From Oscheius sp. JU75 (Eukaryota; Nematoda; Chromadorea; Rhabditida; Rhabditidae): DNA of 64,000 bases. The notes beneath the pieces were generated by a model. That model was not told the DNA's origin, ran no database searches, and was given only the letters and a program-made list of their open reading frames with translations. The DNA lies in assembly GCA_037178855.1 (NCBI GenBank), contig JASJZC010000002.1, positions 4,898,001 through 4,962,000 on the forward strand, given 5' to 3'. Numbering within the stretch: the first letter of the stretch is position 1; each line of letters begins with the position of its first letter. This document shows positions 1 through 11,847 of the stretch, piece by piece. The position numbers and the translations under genes were made by a program.

Positions 1-235
1 TCATTCCGATTGCTATCTCGGAATCGATCAAGAGTACACCGTCCTGCTGGATTTGTACTAATTTGTTAGGTTTTTATTGTTTTCTTAGCGTTTTAACCAC
101 TCCAATCTTTGCTTCTTATCCAACCAGTGTAATACAGCTGTGATTGTCCCCCCTCGGGTTCTAGACGTTATAAAATTTTACACATTCAAGATCGAATAGT
201 TTATGTAAAGTTAAAATAATAGATATGAGGTAAAT

Positions 236-3219
236 TTACTTCTTAGGATGCCAGAACTCCTTCTTGTGGTCAGCGTTTTTTCTGTAACAGCCTTTACCGT
301 ACTGGCAGGGGGTCTCTCCGTCGGGACACTTTTCTTCTTTCTCCTCAGCCTCATCTTCGATCTTTTCCTTCTTCTTCGAGGGACCAGCTTCTTCCTCCTT
401 CTCTTCTACAATCACCTTCCTCTTCTTCGGCGTCGATTTGACAGGAGAGGGCTCATCATTGGCTTCCTCAGCTATCGGAGCTCCCTCCTCGTCCTTCGCG
501 TACAGCGGAACCGCGTCCTCCTTTGTCGTATCCACATCGGTCTTGATCTTCGACGTCTCGAATAGTTTCTGAATCACTAAATGAGCAAAGAGTGTCTAGA
601 GAACTAACGATCAATTCCTGGAGATTCGTGGCCGTCTTCCAGTCCTTGTCGTCTCTGACCTTGGTCAGACGCGGGAAGCGGATGGAAATACCGTCAGCTG
701 TATGATTATCCGACTTTGAGAACTCGGCCCCCGTGATTTCCCAGATCGGAGCGGATTTGGGATCGTCAATGACGAAGTCGGGTACGAGTTGACGGGAGCA
801 ACGAAGCCAATTCGGTAAGTTCTCGTAAACACGATCAATTCTTTTCATCTAAAGTGGGAATACTCGAGAATACTGCAAAAGACAGGGTACCTTCTCGCCC
901 AGCTCCTTGTTTATCTTGTCCAGCTCGGCGTCAGTCGGTCCATTGCCGCATTTGGTCACAGTACGATAGGAATTGGTTTTCGGATCATAGACTCCCATCA
1001 AGAACACGGACATCAGACCTCCTGAACTCTCATTATTTTAATTTCGAGATAAGGAACACATACCCTTATTTCCGGTTCCAAAGTAAGCTCCGAGGACGAT
1101 GAGGTCAGCCGTGTCGGCCATCTTTCCCTGCTCCAGATAGTCCTTTTTGACCTTGAGCCAATGGCGCTTCCCCGGCTCGTACTTCGACTTGGTATCCTTC
1201 AGAACTAGCCCCTCGAGACCCTCATCAATTGCCTTCCAGATCATGTTGTGCAGTTTGGTCGTGTCGCCGTTTTCGATGAAGAACGAGTTGGAGAACATGA
1301 CCGCGTTCTTCACCTCGACCATGTGCTTCTCCAAAATCTGGCGGCGTTCCTTGATCGACTTGCCCGTCAGATCCTCGTCGTTGTAGCGGAGCATGTCGAA
1401 AACGAACAGACACGGACGAGCGTCTTTGAACTACAACATAGGATTTATGAAATATCTTTAAAGAAAATAAACCTTCTCCTTCTTGTGAATTCCGAGAGTA
1501 CCGAAGGGAAGAGGCTTGCCCGTGTTCATGTCGACCAGAAGAACTTCGCCGTCCAGAATCAGATCATCGCCATTTGCGAAAGCCTGCGGAATTGAGGCCT
1601 CGATCTGGGCAATCTAAGGATTTTATTGGAGTGTTACCAAAAAGTATAACAAACCTTGTGCGGTTGGGAAGGCTTGAGACTACGGGAGAAAAAGAAGAAC
1701 TTGTCACCGTTCTTGTGCACCTGGACCCGTTCTCCGTCGTATTTGATCTCGGCAAAAAGTCCATTTGGACACTTGTTCATGGCCTGTTCGACGGAACGAC
1801 AAGCCTCGGCCAGCATAGGCAACACAGGAGTTCCAAGCTTGATTCCGACCTCGATAGCTGTTTTGGACAAGGTTCCGGCCAGAGAACGATCGACTATGTC
1901 TTTCAGATCGCGGCAGCTCTGGAAGGCGTCGTAGGCCGAAGAATGAAGTCCTTCGAGAATGTGCTTCGTGCCAGCATTGAAACGGAGATCCTTCTTGATC
2001 AGACGTACGAGATACATGACCTCGAGACCGGACAGACGTTTAGCAGCAAACTTGAGGTGGTACTTCTGCTTCTCCTCGGCCGTATATTCGGTCAGCTTGT
2101 CCAGCCAGCGATCAATCTGAACGATGTATGATGAAAGATCACGAAGGAATGACTACCTTTTGGATGCTCCAGTCGCTATTCTTTGAGACAACGACTTTCT
2201 TTTCCTCCAGCGCCTGTCGAATAACGATTGAGGCGTCGCCATTGTTCTTGTACTCGTCCGTGAGCTCCACAAGATCCAGGCCGAAAATCTGAAACCGTTT
2301 CATTAGGTTGAGCACAGCTGGTGTTCTCAACTGTCCATTCGATTCTGCTACATTTTACACAGATCGCAAATAGTTATGGCTCCGATACAAAACAATAACT
2401 CACGTCGGCAAAGCACTTAAGAATCTGCTTCTCCTTCATGTTATAGACACGATGATCTATTCCTGGCAGCAGAAGACGGATCAAAGTATGTACATCTCCA
2501 TCATATCCTTCTGAATTGGTCTTCAGATTACGCAGAAAGAACAAAAGAACCTTTGCTAATAAACATCTGAACAGCCTGGCTTTTGTCCGTGTACTTGGAG
2601 ACACTTCCGATGATTTCACACAGCTTACAGAACTGAATACGGACCCTGAGAACAATGATACTCTGCGAACCTTATGGAAAGAGTTGTGCTTTGATTCCTC
2701 GTTGACCTCAACTGGCATTTTTTCCGTCTTTTTGGGCTCAACCTTCTTTGAGGCCTTCTTCGGCCTCTCTTCGACTTCTTCCACATCATCCGTCTCTTCC
2801 TTCTTGGCTTTCGACTGGGATTTTGACGGTTTAGGAGTTTTCGCGGCTGCCGGAGCCTTGTCCTTCCTCTGCTGGGCGAGATCCTCAATCAGCTTCGACA
2901 TCATGGCTTTGTCCTCGTCGGTCAGAACGTCCCATTCTACAAGTTCGCCGTGGATGAAAGTTATTAACAAAAACTAACCCTCGACGTCTCCCTCCTCCTC
3001 GATGACCTTCGTAGTAGCCCTAGCCTTGTAGAAGGTCTCGAAAAGGCAGTTCGGATGGAAGTACTGCTTCATGTCGGGCGGTGGTCCGTCCTCCTTTTGG
3101 ACAAATGGATTTGGGGTGATCTTAGCTAGCCGTAGATCACCTTTTTGCAGCTGCAGCTTGCACTTCTTGCATCCTGCCACACGCTTGGCATAATCCACAG
3201 CGAATCGCGTCGTTGACAT
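236..3219 (-). CDS. LIG3: DNA ligase III with N-terminal PARP-type and C-terminal PBZ zinc fingers
   Basis: ATP-dependent DNA ligase that seals nicks in base-excision and single-strand-break repair. The first exon carries a PARP-type zinc finger with C17, C20, H55 and C58 (CKKC ... HPNC). A lysine-rich linker follows, then the ligase DNA-binding domain (KLCEII ... YTDKSQAVQMF, LIRLLLPGIDHRVYNMKEKQI). The nucleotidyltransferase domain has motif I EIKYDGER at about 1727-1744, whose lysine is the adenylation site, and also LVLKDTKSKYEPGKRHW and VWEITGAEFSKS-type OB-fold motifs. The C-terminus has a PKKRKV nuclear localisation motif and then a PBZ finger of pattern C-x5-C-x6-H-x5-H (CQYGKGC, H, EFWH), ending at the stop. 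The BRCT domain of vertebrate nuclear LIG3-alpha, which binds XRCC1, is not present. About ten short introns. It lies 129 bp downstream of MMAA on the same strand. The identity is secure; individual splice joins are approximate. Confidence 0.93.
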
Positions 3220-3287
3220 CCGAATATAGGGTAGTAAAACGAAAAAGACATGTTACGGTAGCTAGGTTGACACGAGCAGTGTTAGAA

Positions 3288-3325
3288 ATTACTGAAAGAG
3301 AAGAAAATAGAAATTTATTGATATC
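3288..3325 (-). promoter_or_regulatory. Operon-like junction: poly(A) signal and splice acceptor between MMAA and LIG3
   Basis: Read on the minus strand, an AATAAA hexamer (3314-3319) lies about 30 nt after the MMAA stop. It is followed at once by a pyrimidine-rich tract and a strong acceptor ending at 3292 (CTTCTCTTTCAG). The LIG3 start codon is about 70 nt further on. This order, poly(A) signal, then U-rich stretch, then acceptor, is the classical layout between genes of a nematode operon. No transcript data are available here. Confidence 0.5.
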
Positions 3326-3347
3326 TACAAGTAATTCGAGATATGAA

Positions 3348-5110
3348 TTAGATGCCGAGGAAAGTTTTCAACATGGTCTCAGCGGCAAGACCTGGGGTGT
3401 TGAGGCCGTGTCGAATCTCATTCTCCAGTTTCGGGGACATTGTGGCGATCAGAGGATGAGTCATGAAGACCGTCATTATTTCATCTCTCACGTGGGACCA
3501 CATCCACTGAAAAAGAGGCTCTTAGCAACACAAAGGGTAGACAATGCCAGGGAACAATAGAATTGCAAAATCGCTAACGTAGCTTCACTATCTTTATGGG
3601 GAAACCTCGGAAGTGACGAAGCTTATCTCTCAGGAAATGATGCTATTTGTCAGCATCCAGTTCGAGGAAATGCCATAAGCAATGTAGAAAACACACCTGT
3701 GTCAATTGCTTGTTCCGTTTCAACTCCAACTCGCCCGTTTCACCGATTATCTTCCAGAACTCGAACATGTTCTCGGCGACAAAACTGACAGATTCGTGAT
3801 CCATTATGGAGGAACGGAGAACCTGAAGAGAACTTCGTCTAGGTCAGATCAAATAACGAGCCCTCGGTCTCCAGTGTTCGGATCTGGGACGCAAGAACTT
3901 GAGCGCAGAAATGTACTCGGCCTGGGTGAGCTTAGCCTTGGCTTTCAGATCACCATCGTCTTTTGTCACGACGAGAAGATCGCTCATTTCCATGATCCCA
4001 CGCTTAACTCCCTGGAGTTCGTCGCCGTGTGCTGGAGACAAGAGAAGACAAAACATGTCACACCTGCAAGTTATAGGTTGGGGGAAATACACGAATAGAC
4101 AGCTATTGAAGCACCTCCCCCGTTAGAGCCACAGCTTTGACTGAAAACACAAGAAATCTACAAAGCATCGACTATGTCCGCTCACGGAGGATGTGCTTCA
4201 ACCCGTGGCTTACGCGAAGATGTGCCAAAATTACTATCGTACATGTTTGCGACGGCGACTTCACTCTGTCCAACACCTAGAACCATAATTTTAGAGGAAC
4301 TGGAAAAAACGAACCGACTGTTTCGATGAGAACGACTTCGTAGCCTGCCCCTTCGCACAGAATTATGGCCTCGTGAACACCTCTGGCCACTCCTCCCAAT
4401 GATCCACTGGATGGCGATTGACGAATATAAGCCATGGGATTCCTCGACAGATCTTGCATTCGGGTAAGGTCGCCGAGAATGGATCCGCCGGTAATGGCGC
4501 TTGAGGGGTCTATGGTTAGCACGGCAGTCTTCATCTTGCGATTTTCTGTCAACTCCTTGCCCAGGGCTTCGATGAATGACGATTTACCAACACCCGGACT
4601 GCCGGAAATTCCTGAATCATAACTTGAAGATGAACCCTCAACGAAATAGCGAACCTATCCGGAAAATCATCGACTCCTTGCCCTTTTCAGCGTACTTTTT
4701 GTGCTCCAGCTTGAGAATTTCCTGGAATTTGAACATACATGACATTTTTCTCATCGCTAAAATGAAAATGTGAAGGGAACGTACTCGTAGCAGGACATTG
4801 CCTTGTGCTCGCTTCGTCGGATGTTTTGACTCGACAAGTGTGATAGCAGATGCTAGAGCTGCTCGTGAACCATTCAAAAGTCCTTCCTTTAATCGCAGAA
4901 CAGTCGGATCGTCGGCCGTCACGTTTGGATCCCATCGGAGCTTCGAATACTTCTCAACCAAATGTTCCAGCGGAATTGTCTTCTCCACTCCTTTTGTTGT
5001 ATATGTATTTGGCCCGTAATTTGATAACAATCTGAACAATCACTTTATGTACCAGTACAACCAAAAGAATACCTAAATGCTGGTCTGGCAGTGATGGCAC
5101 CCTTGAACAT
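3348..5110 (-). CDS. MMAA: MMAA, mitochondrial G3E GTPase chaperone of methylmalonyl-CoA mutase
   Basis: MMAA (ArgK/MeaB family) uses GTP hydrolysis to gate loading and protect the adenosylcobalamin-dependent methylmalonyl-CoA mutase in the mitochondrial matrix. The start at 5110 gives an arginine-containing leader ([13 protein letters not shown]) split by a short intron from [11 protein letters not shown], consistent with a mitochondrial presequence. Recognisable blocks are the P-loop [16 protein letters not shown], the switch region [57 protein letters not shown] then VGQSE, the block [19 protein letters not shown] with TKDDGDL, and the C-terminal dimerisation tail ending in [18 protein letters not shown] before the stop at 3348. 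The length matches the family. A TTTTGCAG acceptor lies 2 nt before the start codon, so the mRNA is probably trans-spliced. It sits between STRIP and LIG3, both on the same strand. Confidence 0.95.
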
Positions 5111-5344
5111 TCCTGCAAAACAGATTTGTCAAAAAAGGAAATTTAAAATCTGCGTGGAGCGCGCCAAAAATTCCAAGCGGAAATTTGAATTGGATAAACT
5201 GTTTTCTTTTCACACGAAAAGAAGTATTTTTCCATGCCAGTACACTCGTAAAGTATAAACAGTTGTTGAAGCAACTTTTATTAGACTGAGAATGGGAGTA
5301 ACATACATTGACACGTGAGATTGGGAGAGAATGTACACAACAAA
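5111..5344 (-). promoter_or_regulatory. STRIP-MMAA intergenic region with poly(A) signal and E2F-like element
   Basis: On the minus strand an AATAAA (5277-5282) lies about 65 nt after the STRIP stop. A T-rich, slightly E2F-like element (TTTTTGGCGCGC, 5159-5170) lies about 50 nt before the MMAA start, and the TTTTGCAG acceptor ends 2 nt before that start. The junction therefore fits either an operon link or a short independent promoter. The sequence cannot separate these two. Confidence 0.35.
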
Positions 5345-8300
5345 CTAAAGAACTTGTTCACTGCGCTTTATGAAGGGATTGTTCTCCGGAACACCGTAAA
5401 CACCACGGTTTTGAAGAAGGACTTTCTGCCAGTCAATCTGCCTCTTGAAGACTTCCATATTCGCCCAGTCCTCATAGTTATCCAACAAGCTGAAAATTTT
5501 CGGTGGGTCAGACTCGCTGTAAAGTGATTCTTTGATACTAGTCGCGCTTTGAACACTGTCAACAACTCACAATTGTGGGACTTTCGGTGCTTGGGCTATA
5601 GCTGATAGCAGACAATGATCTCCCGGCTCGTACTCTCTTAAATCGACTCTGTTCAGATAGTCATCTCCAGGCATCGGGTCGTCGTTCACTTCTGTATTGA
5701 ATCAATCTGTTTGTCCGAAGATATACTTACCAATAGCCAGCTGAGGGTACATGCTCGAGTATCTCCGACTGTGGAATCTCTCCACAGCTGCCTTCAGCTC
5801 ATTCTCCTCGTTGTGGTAGTCGTAAGACTTCCTCATTTCGTTTGCAAAGGCCCAGTCGTCTGTGAGACGATGACGAACCTTGCTGTAAATGGCAGACATG
5901 ATATCCATGTTGGCTCTTCGCCATTGACGACCGAGATATCTGGACTGCATCTTGAGTACCTTTAGCACGTACACTTGAAAGATGCCCTGAATAACGAGAC
6001 AGTACGGGTTGGAAAGAGAGTCATACCGATCGAACTTTGAGAGATCTCTTCAAGATTGGGGCAGACTTGAATACCATGAGCATCATAATTCTCGAGTGTC
6101 GTCCCTTGACCAGTTTGTTCAGAACTCGGATCAAATTGAGGGAAGAGAACATGTTCCTCCAGAGGAAGTAGACTTCATTCGTGCTTAACGACTCTTCCAC
6201 ATTTTCCGAGTTCAACGTCGGCCATTCTTCCTGATTCCTCACGTAGTGTAAAACACATTGGGGGTAGTTGTAGGCATGAATCTCGTTCCTCGTCTGGATG
6301 TATCTCTGCATGTTTTGATCCATGAACTTGAGGAGCAGAGGGATTCCGTTTCCGAACACCTGAGCACCATTTTTGTTCGGAAGAAAGATAAAATGGACTC
6401 ACCACATGCTGACAGAGATACTCGAACTGGTAGATGTGGTTCAGTTTGAAGTGCTTGCAGAGTAGAAGGAGTATTGAGGAGACGGCTTTGACCAAGATCT
6501 CCTTGTGTCTTTTAATGTCAATGGTTATACGGACACTGTCTTCCAACGGATTGCTGGTCGAGTTGTCTGGAGTCAAAATTTAGGAGACAAGGGAAGGAAC
6601 ATACCCAGACTGAAAGAGTTGGACAGGAAGTCGCAGGCTTCAGTCTCTGGAGTGAGGACATCGACCAGGACGTTGAGGGCGTCGTTCTTGGCCTAAATAT
6701 TTTCAGTTTGTTGTTTTTAAAGGAAAGTACCTTGTTGGAAGGAGCCGAAGCTAAAAGAACTTTCAACAGAGCGACAACATATTGACTCAGATTCGGTAAG
6801 AGTCCAACGTAGAGTTTCTCAACCTCATTCTCATCAACTTTTTCCTTCTTGGACAAGGCGTATCTGTTGTAGCTTTCGTCCTCTTCAGCCTAAATTTCGA
6901 TTCAACTAAGTATCAGTTATTTTTTCTACGTGTAGCTCTGCAATGCTCGTGTAGATGTGTGTCTTGAGAATTTTGATTGAGCTCAAGATCGGAGGAGGGA
7001 ATCCGAACAAGGTTTCAATGTCTCCCGGCAGCTGGTAGTTGAAAAACTTTTGTCTCTCCTGTTGGATGAAAGTTTCGACTTCTTTCCTGTTGATCTTTGG
7101 CTTCCAGGGAAGAACTTTCCGGGGCGGCTCGAAGACGGACGGAGAACCAGCTCTTGGAGTCATGTCTCCACTGGTTTGACGAGAGTTTTGTCTCTTTTCG
7201 CCCTCTTTGGTAGTGGTTAGGGTCGCTAATCAGAGATTTTTGGTGATTTAGTTAACTTACAAGACATGTCGTCATCGTCATCCCTCCCCTCTTCACTTCC
7301 AGAAGTGGCAATTTGTCGAGCCAGAGCCAGGTTCCTTTTGGTTGCCATTCGAACACCTAAAGTGCTGTGCTGAGCTGACGGTCAAGAACTCACAATGATC
7401 AGCGTCACTAGCAATGACAGTGGCTGGAAGACGACCAGCAACTGCTATTGTGTCCTCAAGTACTGGAAGTCCTCTTTCCTTTCTCTTCTCCTTCTTCAGG
7501 TTATTCAATTCCTCAAATCCACCGAGGGTAGCCAAGAGTACTTTCCAAATCAAGAGCAGGATCTTTTTGATAGGAAAGTGAGGAGAGTAGCCAGTATAGA
7601 ATGGAGGAAGAAGTTCGAAAAGAAGGTAGACCAGAGGACGACCGTAGTTATCCAAAGGCTGGCAGAGTTCTTGAAGGAACTCTTCACTCTGCTTGTGGAA
7701 TTTGGCGTATCCTTCTGAGCCGGTCAACTCTTTGTTCCGGATCAGTTCGACCATGTGGTAGATACAGCCAAGACAGACACGAAGAGCTTCGTTGTCTGCC
7801 AGAGTAGCAGTCCTTGGCTTTTTTTCTAAACGTTTTTAGTCGAGATAGAAATATATTTCCCCACCTTGATCTGACAGATCCACATTGCTGGCATGTCTGC
7901 TGTCTCGACTGCTCGCCTTTGATTCTCTCCCATCGTGAAAAGAGGCAAGTCCACTGTCAAAGGGCTCGACTATTTCTGTCAGAAGAAGAGAGCAAAGAGC
8001 CTAAACACCTTGAATATTAAATTTTGGCTCGTCAAATTACGGAAAATGCTCCGCAGCTGTAGAGCAGATGAGCATTGTAGAAACCGCGAGCCAGACACTC
8101 GGACTCGTATCCGCCTGTTCCTTTGTCCTGTGGAGCCTGGGACTGGACACCGGCTTCGACTTCTTCCTCTTCGGCAAAATCACCAAACGCGCCCTAAGCT
8201 CTATTTGAGAATTAAAAATCAACAAACATACCTGTAGAAGATAGAGCAGTGTTCTGGAAGAGGACAATCGAACATCGGGCTCCGCACTCTCCGTCTTATC

Positions 8301-8899
8301 GATGAGATCCACCACAATTGTCGTCTGTTTTTCCTTTGGAAGTTGATTGAACCCAATGTCGATCTGAATCACCCTGTCCAACAAGAATAAAAAAGAACAA
8401 AACCTGATTTTTGTCCGCATATATCTTCCAACGAGTGTAGTTGACGGCAAAGTCGTCCAGCTCCGAGTAACTATAGAACTCAGCCAGCTCGTTTTGAATC
8501 GAATCAGCCTCCGTGTAGGCAAAATTCAGATCTCTTTCAACCTGATAATAACTACTTTGTTTCAGAAAAGTAAAAGGATACCTCCTGTTCGTGATGATGA
8601 GGTGGTTCTGGGAGTTGATGTGGTTCATTTGAACCTGAAGCTGTGTTTACAGCATCCTTCAGTTGCTTCAGTTTCAACAAAGTCACCTAAAGTGTGGGAA
8701 GATAAGCTACAAAAGGAAAGAGTACCTGTCGTCTCTGTGCTAGAGAAGAGTCACAGAACTCTGTCTGTTCTTCTGAGCTGGACGGCTCTTTTTCTCCATA
8801 AACTGGAAGTGTTTTCTATTAAATCTTGCAAGTAGAAGCCTTACCATCTTCCGCGAAGTTCGGACGCACTGGTCGTTTCTGACCCTCAGGAGAGTCCAT
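5345..8899 (-). CDS. STRIP1: Striatin-interacting protein (STRIP1/2, FAM40; STRIPAK core subunit)
   Basis: STRIP proteins are scaffold subunits of the STRIPAK complex, which links striatin-bound PP2A to germinal-centre kinases and affects Hippo signalling, cell shape and dendrite or axon growth. The N1221 domain is visible in the N-terminal half: AELxxFYSYSELDDFAVNY, the IDLIDKTE-type repeat region, YSPHFPIKKILLLIWKVLL and TLGGFEELNNLKKEKR. The DUF3402 domain follows: LPWKPKINRKEVETFIQQ, SIKILKTHIYTSIAEL, LYVGLLPNLSQYVVALLKVL, ILLLLCKHFKLNHIYQFEYL, KHSRIMMLMVFKSAPILKRSL, KMQSRYLGRQWRRANM, KVRHRLTDDWAFANE and a C-terminal VFKRQIDWQKVLLQ block. The start at 8899 gives MDSPEGQKRPVRPNFAED. A TTTCAG acceptor is 3 nt upstream. 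About 15 short introns. I do not separate STRIP1 from STRIP2, since invertebrates usually have one gene. Confidence 0.94.
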
Positions 8900-10211
8900 G
8901 CTCTGAAATATACGATCAGACTAATGCGGTGAAGGAGCGAGAAATCGATATGCGTGCTTACAATTTTACAAAGAACAAACAGAGTAAAGAAAAGAAGTTG
9001 ACATCTAAATACCGAGAAAATAAATAAATTGCTGCAGAGTCATCTCTGCGAGAATCGTTAATCGCGATGAGACCTCAGTCCCCTCGATCTGGACTGCGGA
9101 TCTGCCAAATAAATACAAAAGACAGGCTGATGGAAAAACGTACCAAAAATACGCCAAAGCATGAAGATCGGTACGAGGTGAAGGTACTTAGCATACAGAA
9201 CCTATTTCCTACTAATCACATGAATCTGAATGGCTCGTTGTAGATCTAGTTCAAAACCAAAAGTTACTATGTGTCTGAAGCCATTTTTTGCGATTAATGT
9301 GCACTACTTTGTGCGCACACGAATTGTTTGCAAGTCAGGTCACTTTGGGAGATGCGTTTCTGGGAGAACGTTGTTTCTGCCACGGTATCTCGACTGGAAC
9401 ATCATCTACCTGCCACGAACCCCAGCGGGCCCCAGTCACACTTATAACTAATAAAACATAGATATTATACTCTGCTGCCAGTTTCTTGAAAGAAACTAAT
9501 TACTCCAACAGGAATGTTTTGAGATTTCTTCAATTAGTGCGCAAAGGTCAAAGTGTTTCTTTGCTAAATAAGTACGGGGAGCTTGTAATGAAACGGCGTG
9601 AAGTTATCTTTTTTGCTGACGGTTGGAATGCATTTTATTCTGTATTAACAGTACAATACCAGAAGTTTCTTTTTGTCAGTTATCCACGCTCGCAATACCT
9701 ACCGTTGTAGAGCTGTTCGTGTCCATAGCCAGTCCAATCGTTACAGACTTTCCCTTAAATATGAGTTTGAATAAAGTTGAAGTCTGCATCCCCTCCAAGT
9801 GTTGCCATGATCTTGTTATGCGAAACTGTTTAGTGTTTACCTCTGCATCTCAATAGCCGACTAATTTCTGGAGTGCCGAAGGATGAGTTCAATCCCTCAA
9901 TCCACATTTAGCTCTCGTGCAAGACAGGGAAGGCCCATGTCTAGTCTCGATGCAGACATCCGTGATCCAATTACGAATTCCCCCAACCCGGTAATTAGAC
10001 TCGAGAAAGTAAAGGTGAAAAGGGTTCAGTCGCAATCAGATCCTTTTCGAGCGTCTGAGTTGCAGGGGAGAGGGTGCCGGGTATCACCCGGTCATCATCT
10101 TTTGTCCACAGTCTTCATTCACTTTCCCAAAACAGCCAATCAGTCTTCTCATCAAAACCTTTCGAAACGCTGACGTTCGTCTCGTCCCCTCATCTTTCTA
10201 ATTCAATCGTC
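8900..10211. other. Intergenic region between divergent STRIP and 7TM receptor genes
   Basis: No coding region could be supported. Short ATG- or alternative-start frames exist on the plus strand (about 9230-9450, 9490-9860 and 9880-10170), but they lack family motifs and convincing splice context. The region presumably holds the promoter of STRIP on the left and of the receptor on the right. Confidence 0.5.
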
Positions 10212-10217
10212 TATATA
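10212..10217 (+). promoter_or_regulatory. TATA-like element before the 7TM receptor
   Basis: TATATA lies 36 nt upstream of the ATG at 10248. Initiation about 30 nt downstream would give a very short leader. No splice acceptor is seen immediately before this start codon, unlike most other genes in the window. Confidence 0.35.
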
Positions 10218-10247
10218 GTCAGTTGATATCCCCTTCTTCCAGTTCAC

Positions 10248-11743
10248 ATGTCCACAGTTATAACCGACCCTATTACCAATGTCTCTGAGGGTGACTTCCA
10301 AACTGTTGTTCTCTTCATCGCTACAGCCATCTATGGAGCTCTGGTCGTTTGTGGAGTCCTCTTTGTCACAGTTTTTGCTCTGGTCTTGTTCAAGGGACAT
10401 TCCACGTTCAAGGAAGTAGGTTCCAGACGTTAATCAATTCATAATTTACATCCCGCTTCAAATTAATGTACATAAATAAAAAAAAGTGTTCGAGAATGGT
10501 GTACGAAGAGGGGGACGCTTACAGTTTAATGACAGACTGGATATTATGCGAACATTACAGATTCCCTTCTTCACAATCGTCTGGCAGCTGACAATCTGCA
10601 ATTTCCTGGGCATCTACATTCAAGCCTTCTGCAAATTCCCTCTTTTGTTCATAAACACCTCGGACGAGAGCTCTTGGCAGTCAATATGGTAACCTTCCCT
10701 CGTCTTCTAGTAAAATTTTTTTAGGGAACTGACCGGCACACACATCATCTACTTCACCGATACAGGCTTCACTCTCTTCGTTCTTCTGATGGCTCTCAAT
10801 CGCTTCGCCGTCTTTGTCCAGCCTAAAATGATGGTTCTCTTCTCCAAAAGAATCATCTGGTATCCGATAGTCATAACATGGCTCCTCGTCTGTATTATTA
10901 CCACAATCAAAGTGGTTTGGGGGGGCCAAGAGAAGTTTGACAGGAAGAATTGGTCTATTACACAGTTGCTTGTGAAAACAGACGCAGATATTCTGGTCAC
11001 GGTAAGAGTCTTTTCATCAAGGGTAATGTATTGGCTTAGATAGTCAGCTGGCTCGACTACGTGGCCTCAGTCCTGATGCTGCTCATCTACCTTTCTATCT
11101 ACATCATGATCAGAAAGAAGAGATCCGTTCATGGTTTGGACGATCAGAATGACACGTCTCTTCTTACTCAAGCCGTGGTGGTGGCACTTTCACTCGTGGT
11201 AAGTTAGTCTAATGACAAAGATTGAAAAGTCTCCTTATTTAAAGTCTTTTAAAAATCTGAGTCACTAGAAACTGACAAACATTTTTTTTCAAACAATATT
11301 TGAATATTTCGAATCGTGACTTTCGATTCAAGACTACGGTATAACTAAAATCGAATGAATTTCAGGTTTTCCGCATGTTGGCCAATTTATCCGGAGCCGT
11401 CAGAGCCGAAAACTACGTGGCTGTGATACTGAACATCTTGCGCTTCTCAGCCAGTGTCTGCAACAACATGCTCAATCCAAGCAAGTTTCCTGACCGTTCC
11501 ATAATACAACTGAATTCAGTTCTGTTCCTGACAACCAAGAACATTCGAAGCATATTGAAGGAGATGTTCCATTGCGGGCACCGTGCTTCGAGAGAGGAGA
11601 CAAACTCCTCTGAGCAGTCTGCATCTCCTTCGAAGCACTGCTGTCTACCATTCTACAAAGTCAATCCAGGTGGTCAAGTCTTCACAACACAGGTGACTCT
11701 CGTCTCAAAGACAGAGAACAATGCCGTCAGTCCAATTAGCTGA
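10248..11743 (+). CDS. Seven-transmembrane receptor of nematode serpentine (Srx-like) type
   Basis: Probable rhodopsin-like G-protein-coupled receptor acting at the plasma membrane, perhaps as a chemoreceptor. Hydrophobic segments in order are TM1 (IYGALVVCGVLFVTVFALVL), TM2 (FFTIVWQLTICNFLGIYIQ), TM3 with the DRY-like motif LNRFAVF at its cytoplasmic end, TM4 (WYPIVITWLLVCIITTIK), TM5 (YVASVLMLLIYLSIYIMI) followed by a basic RKKR loop, TM6 (LLTQAVVVALSLV-VFRML) and TM7 with an NPSKF (NPxxY-like) end. The C-terminal tail contains KNIRSILKEMF. Five or six exons are separated by short introns; the longest, about 11200-11365, splits TM6. The start at 10248 has an N-terminus of about 20 residues before TM1. 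An AATAAA at 11755-11760 is 12 nt after the stop. The subfamily is an inference from the LNRF motif and general layout, and the ligand is unknown. Confidence 0.8.
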
Positions 11744-11812
11744 TTTGTTCGCGTAATAAATCTGTTCGTTCTTTACTTTCTTATCAGTTCTATCTTTTGA
11801 CACGTAGACAAG

Positions 11813-11820
11813 TATATATA
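11813..11820 (+). promoter_or_regulatory. TATA box before the ODC-like gene
   Basis: A clear TATATATAAG element lies 28-35 nt upstream of the ATG at 11848. It favours that start over the in-frame upstream ATG at 11797, which would lie before the box. The distance to the upstream receptor's stop codon is only about 70 nt. Confidence 0.5.
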
Positions 11821-11847
11821 AGAGATCAGACCCTGGAAGAGATAGCT

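Noticed and set aside
5160-5180. AATTTTTGG Sm-like sequence on the minus strand upstream of MMAA
   Set aside because: No convincing stem-loops around it. It shows that such T-runs arise by chance in AT-rich gaps, which also weakens the 25.9-kb candidate.
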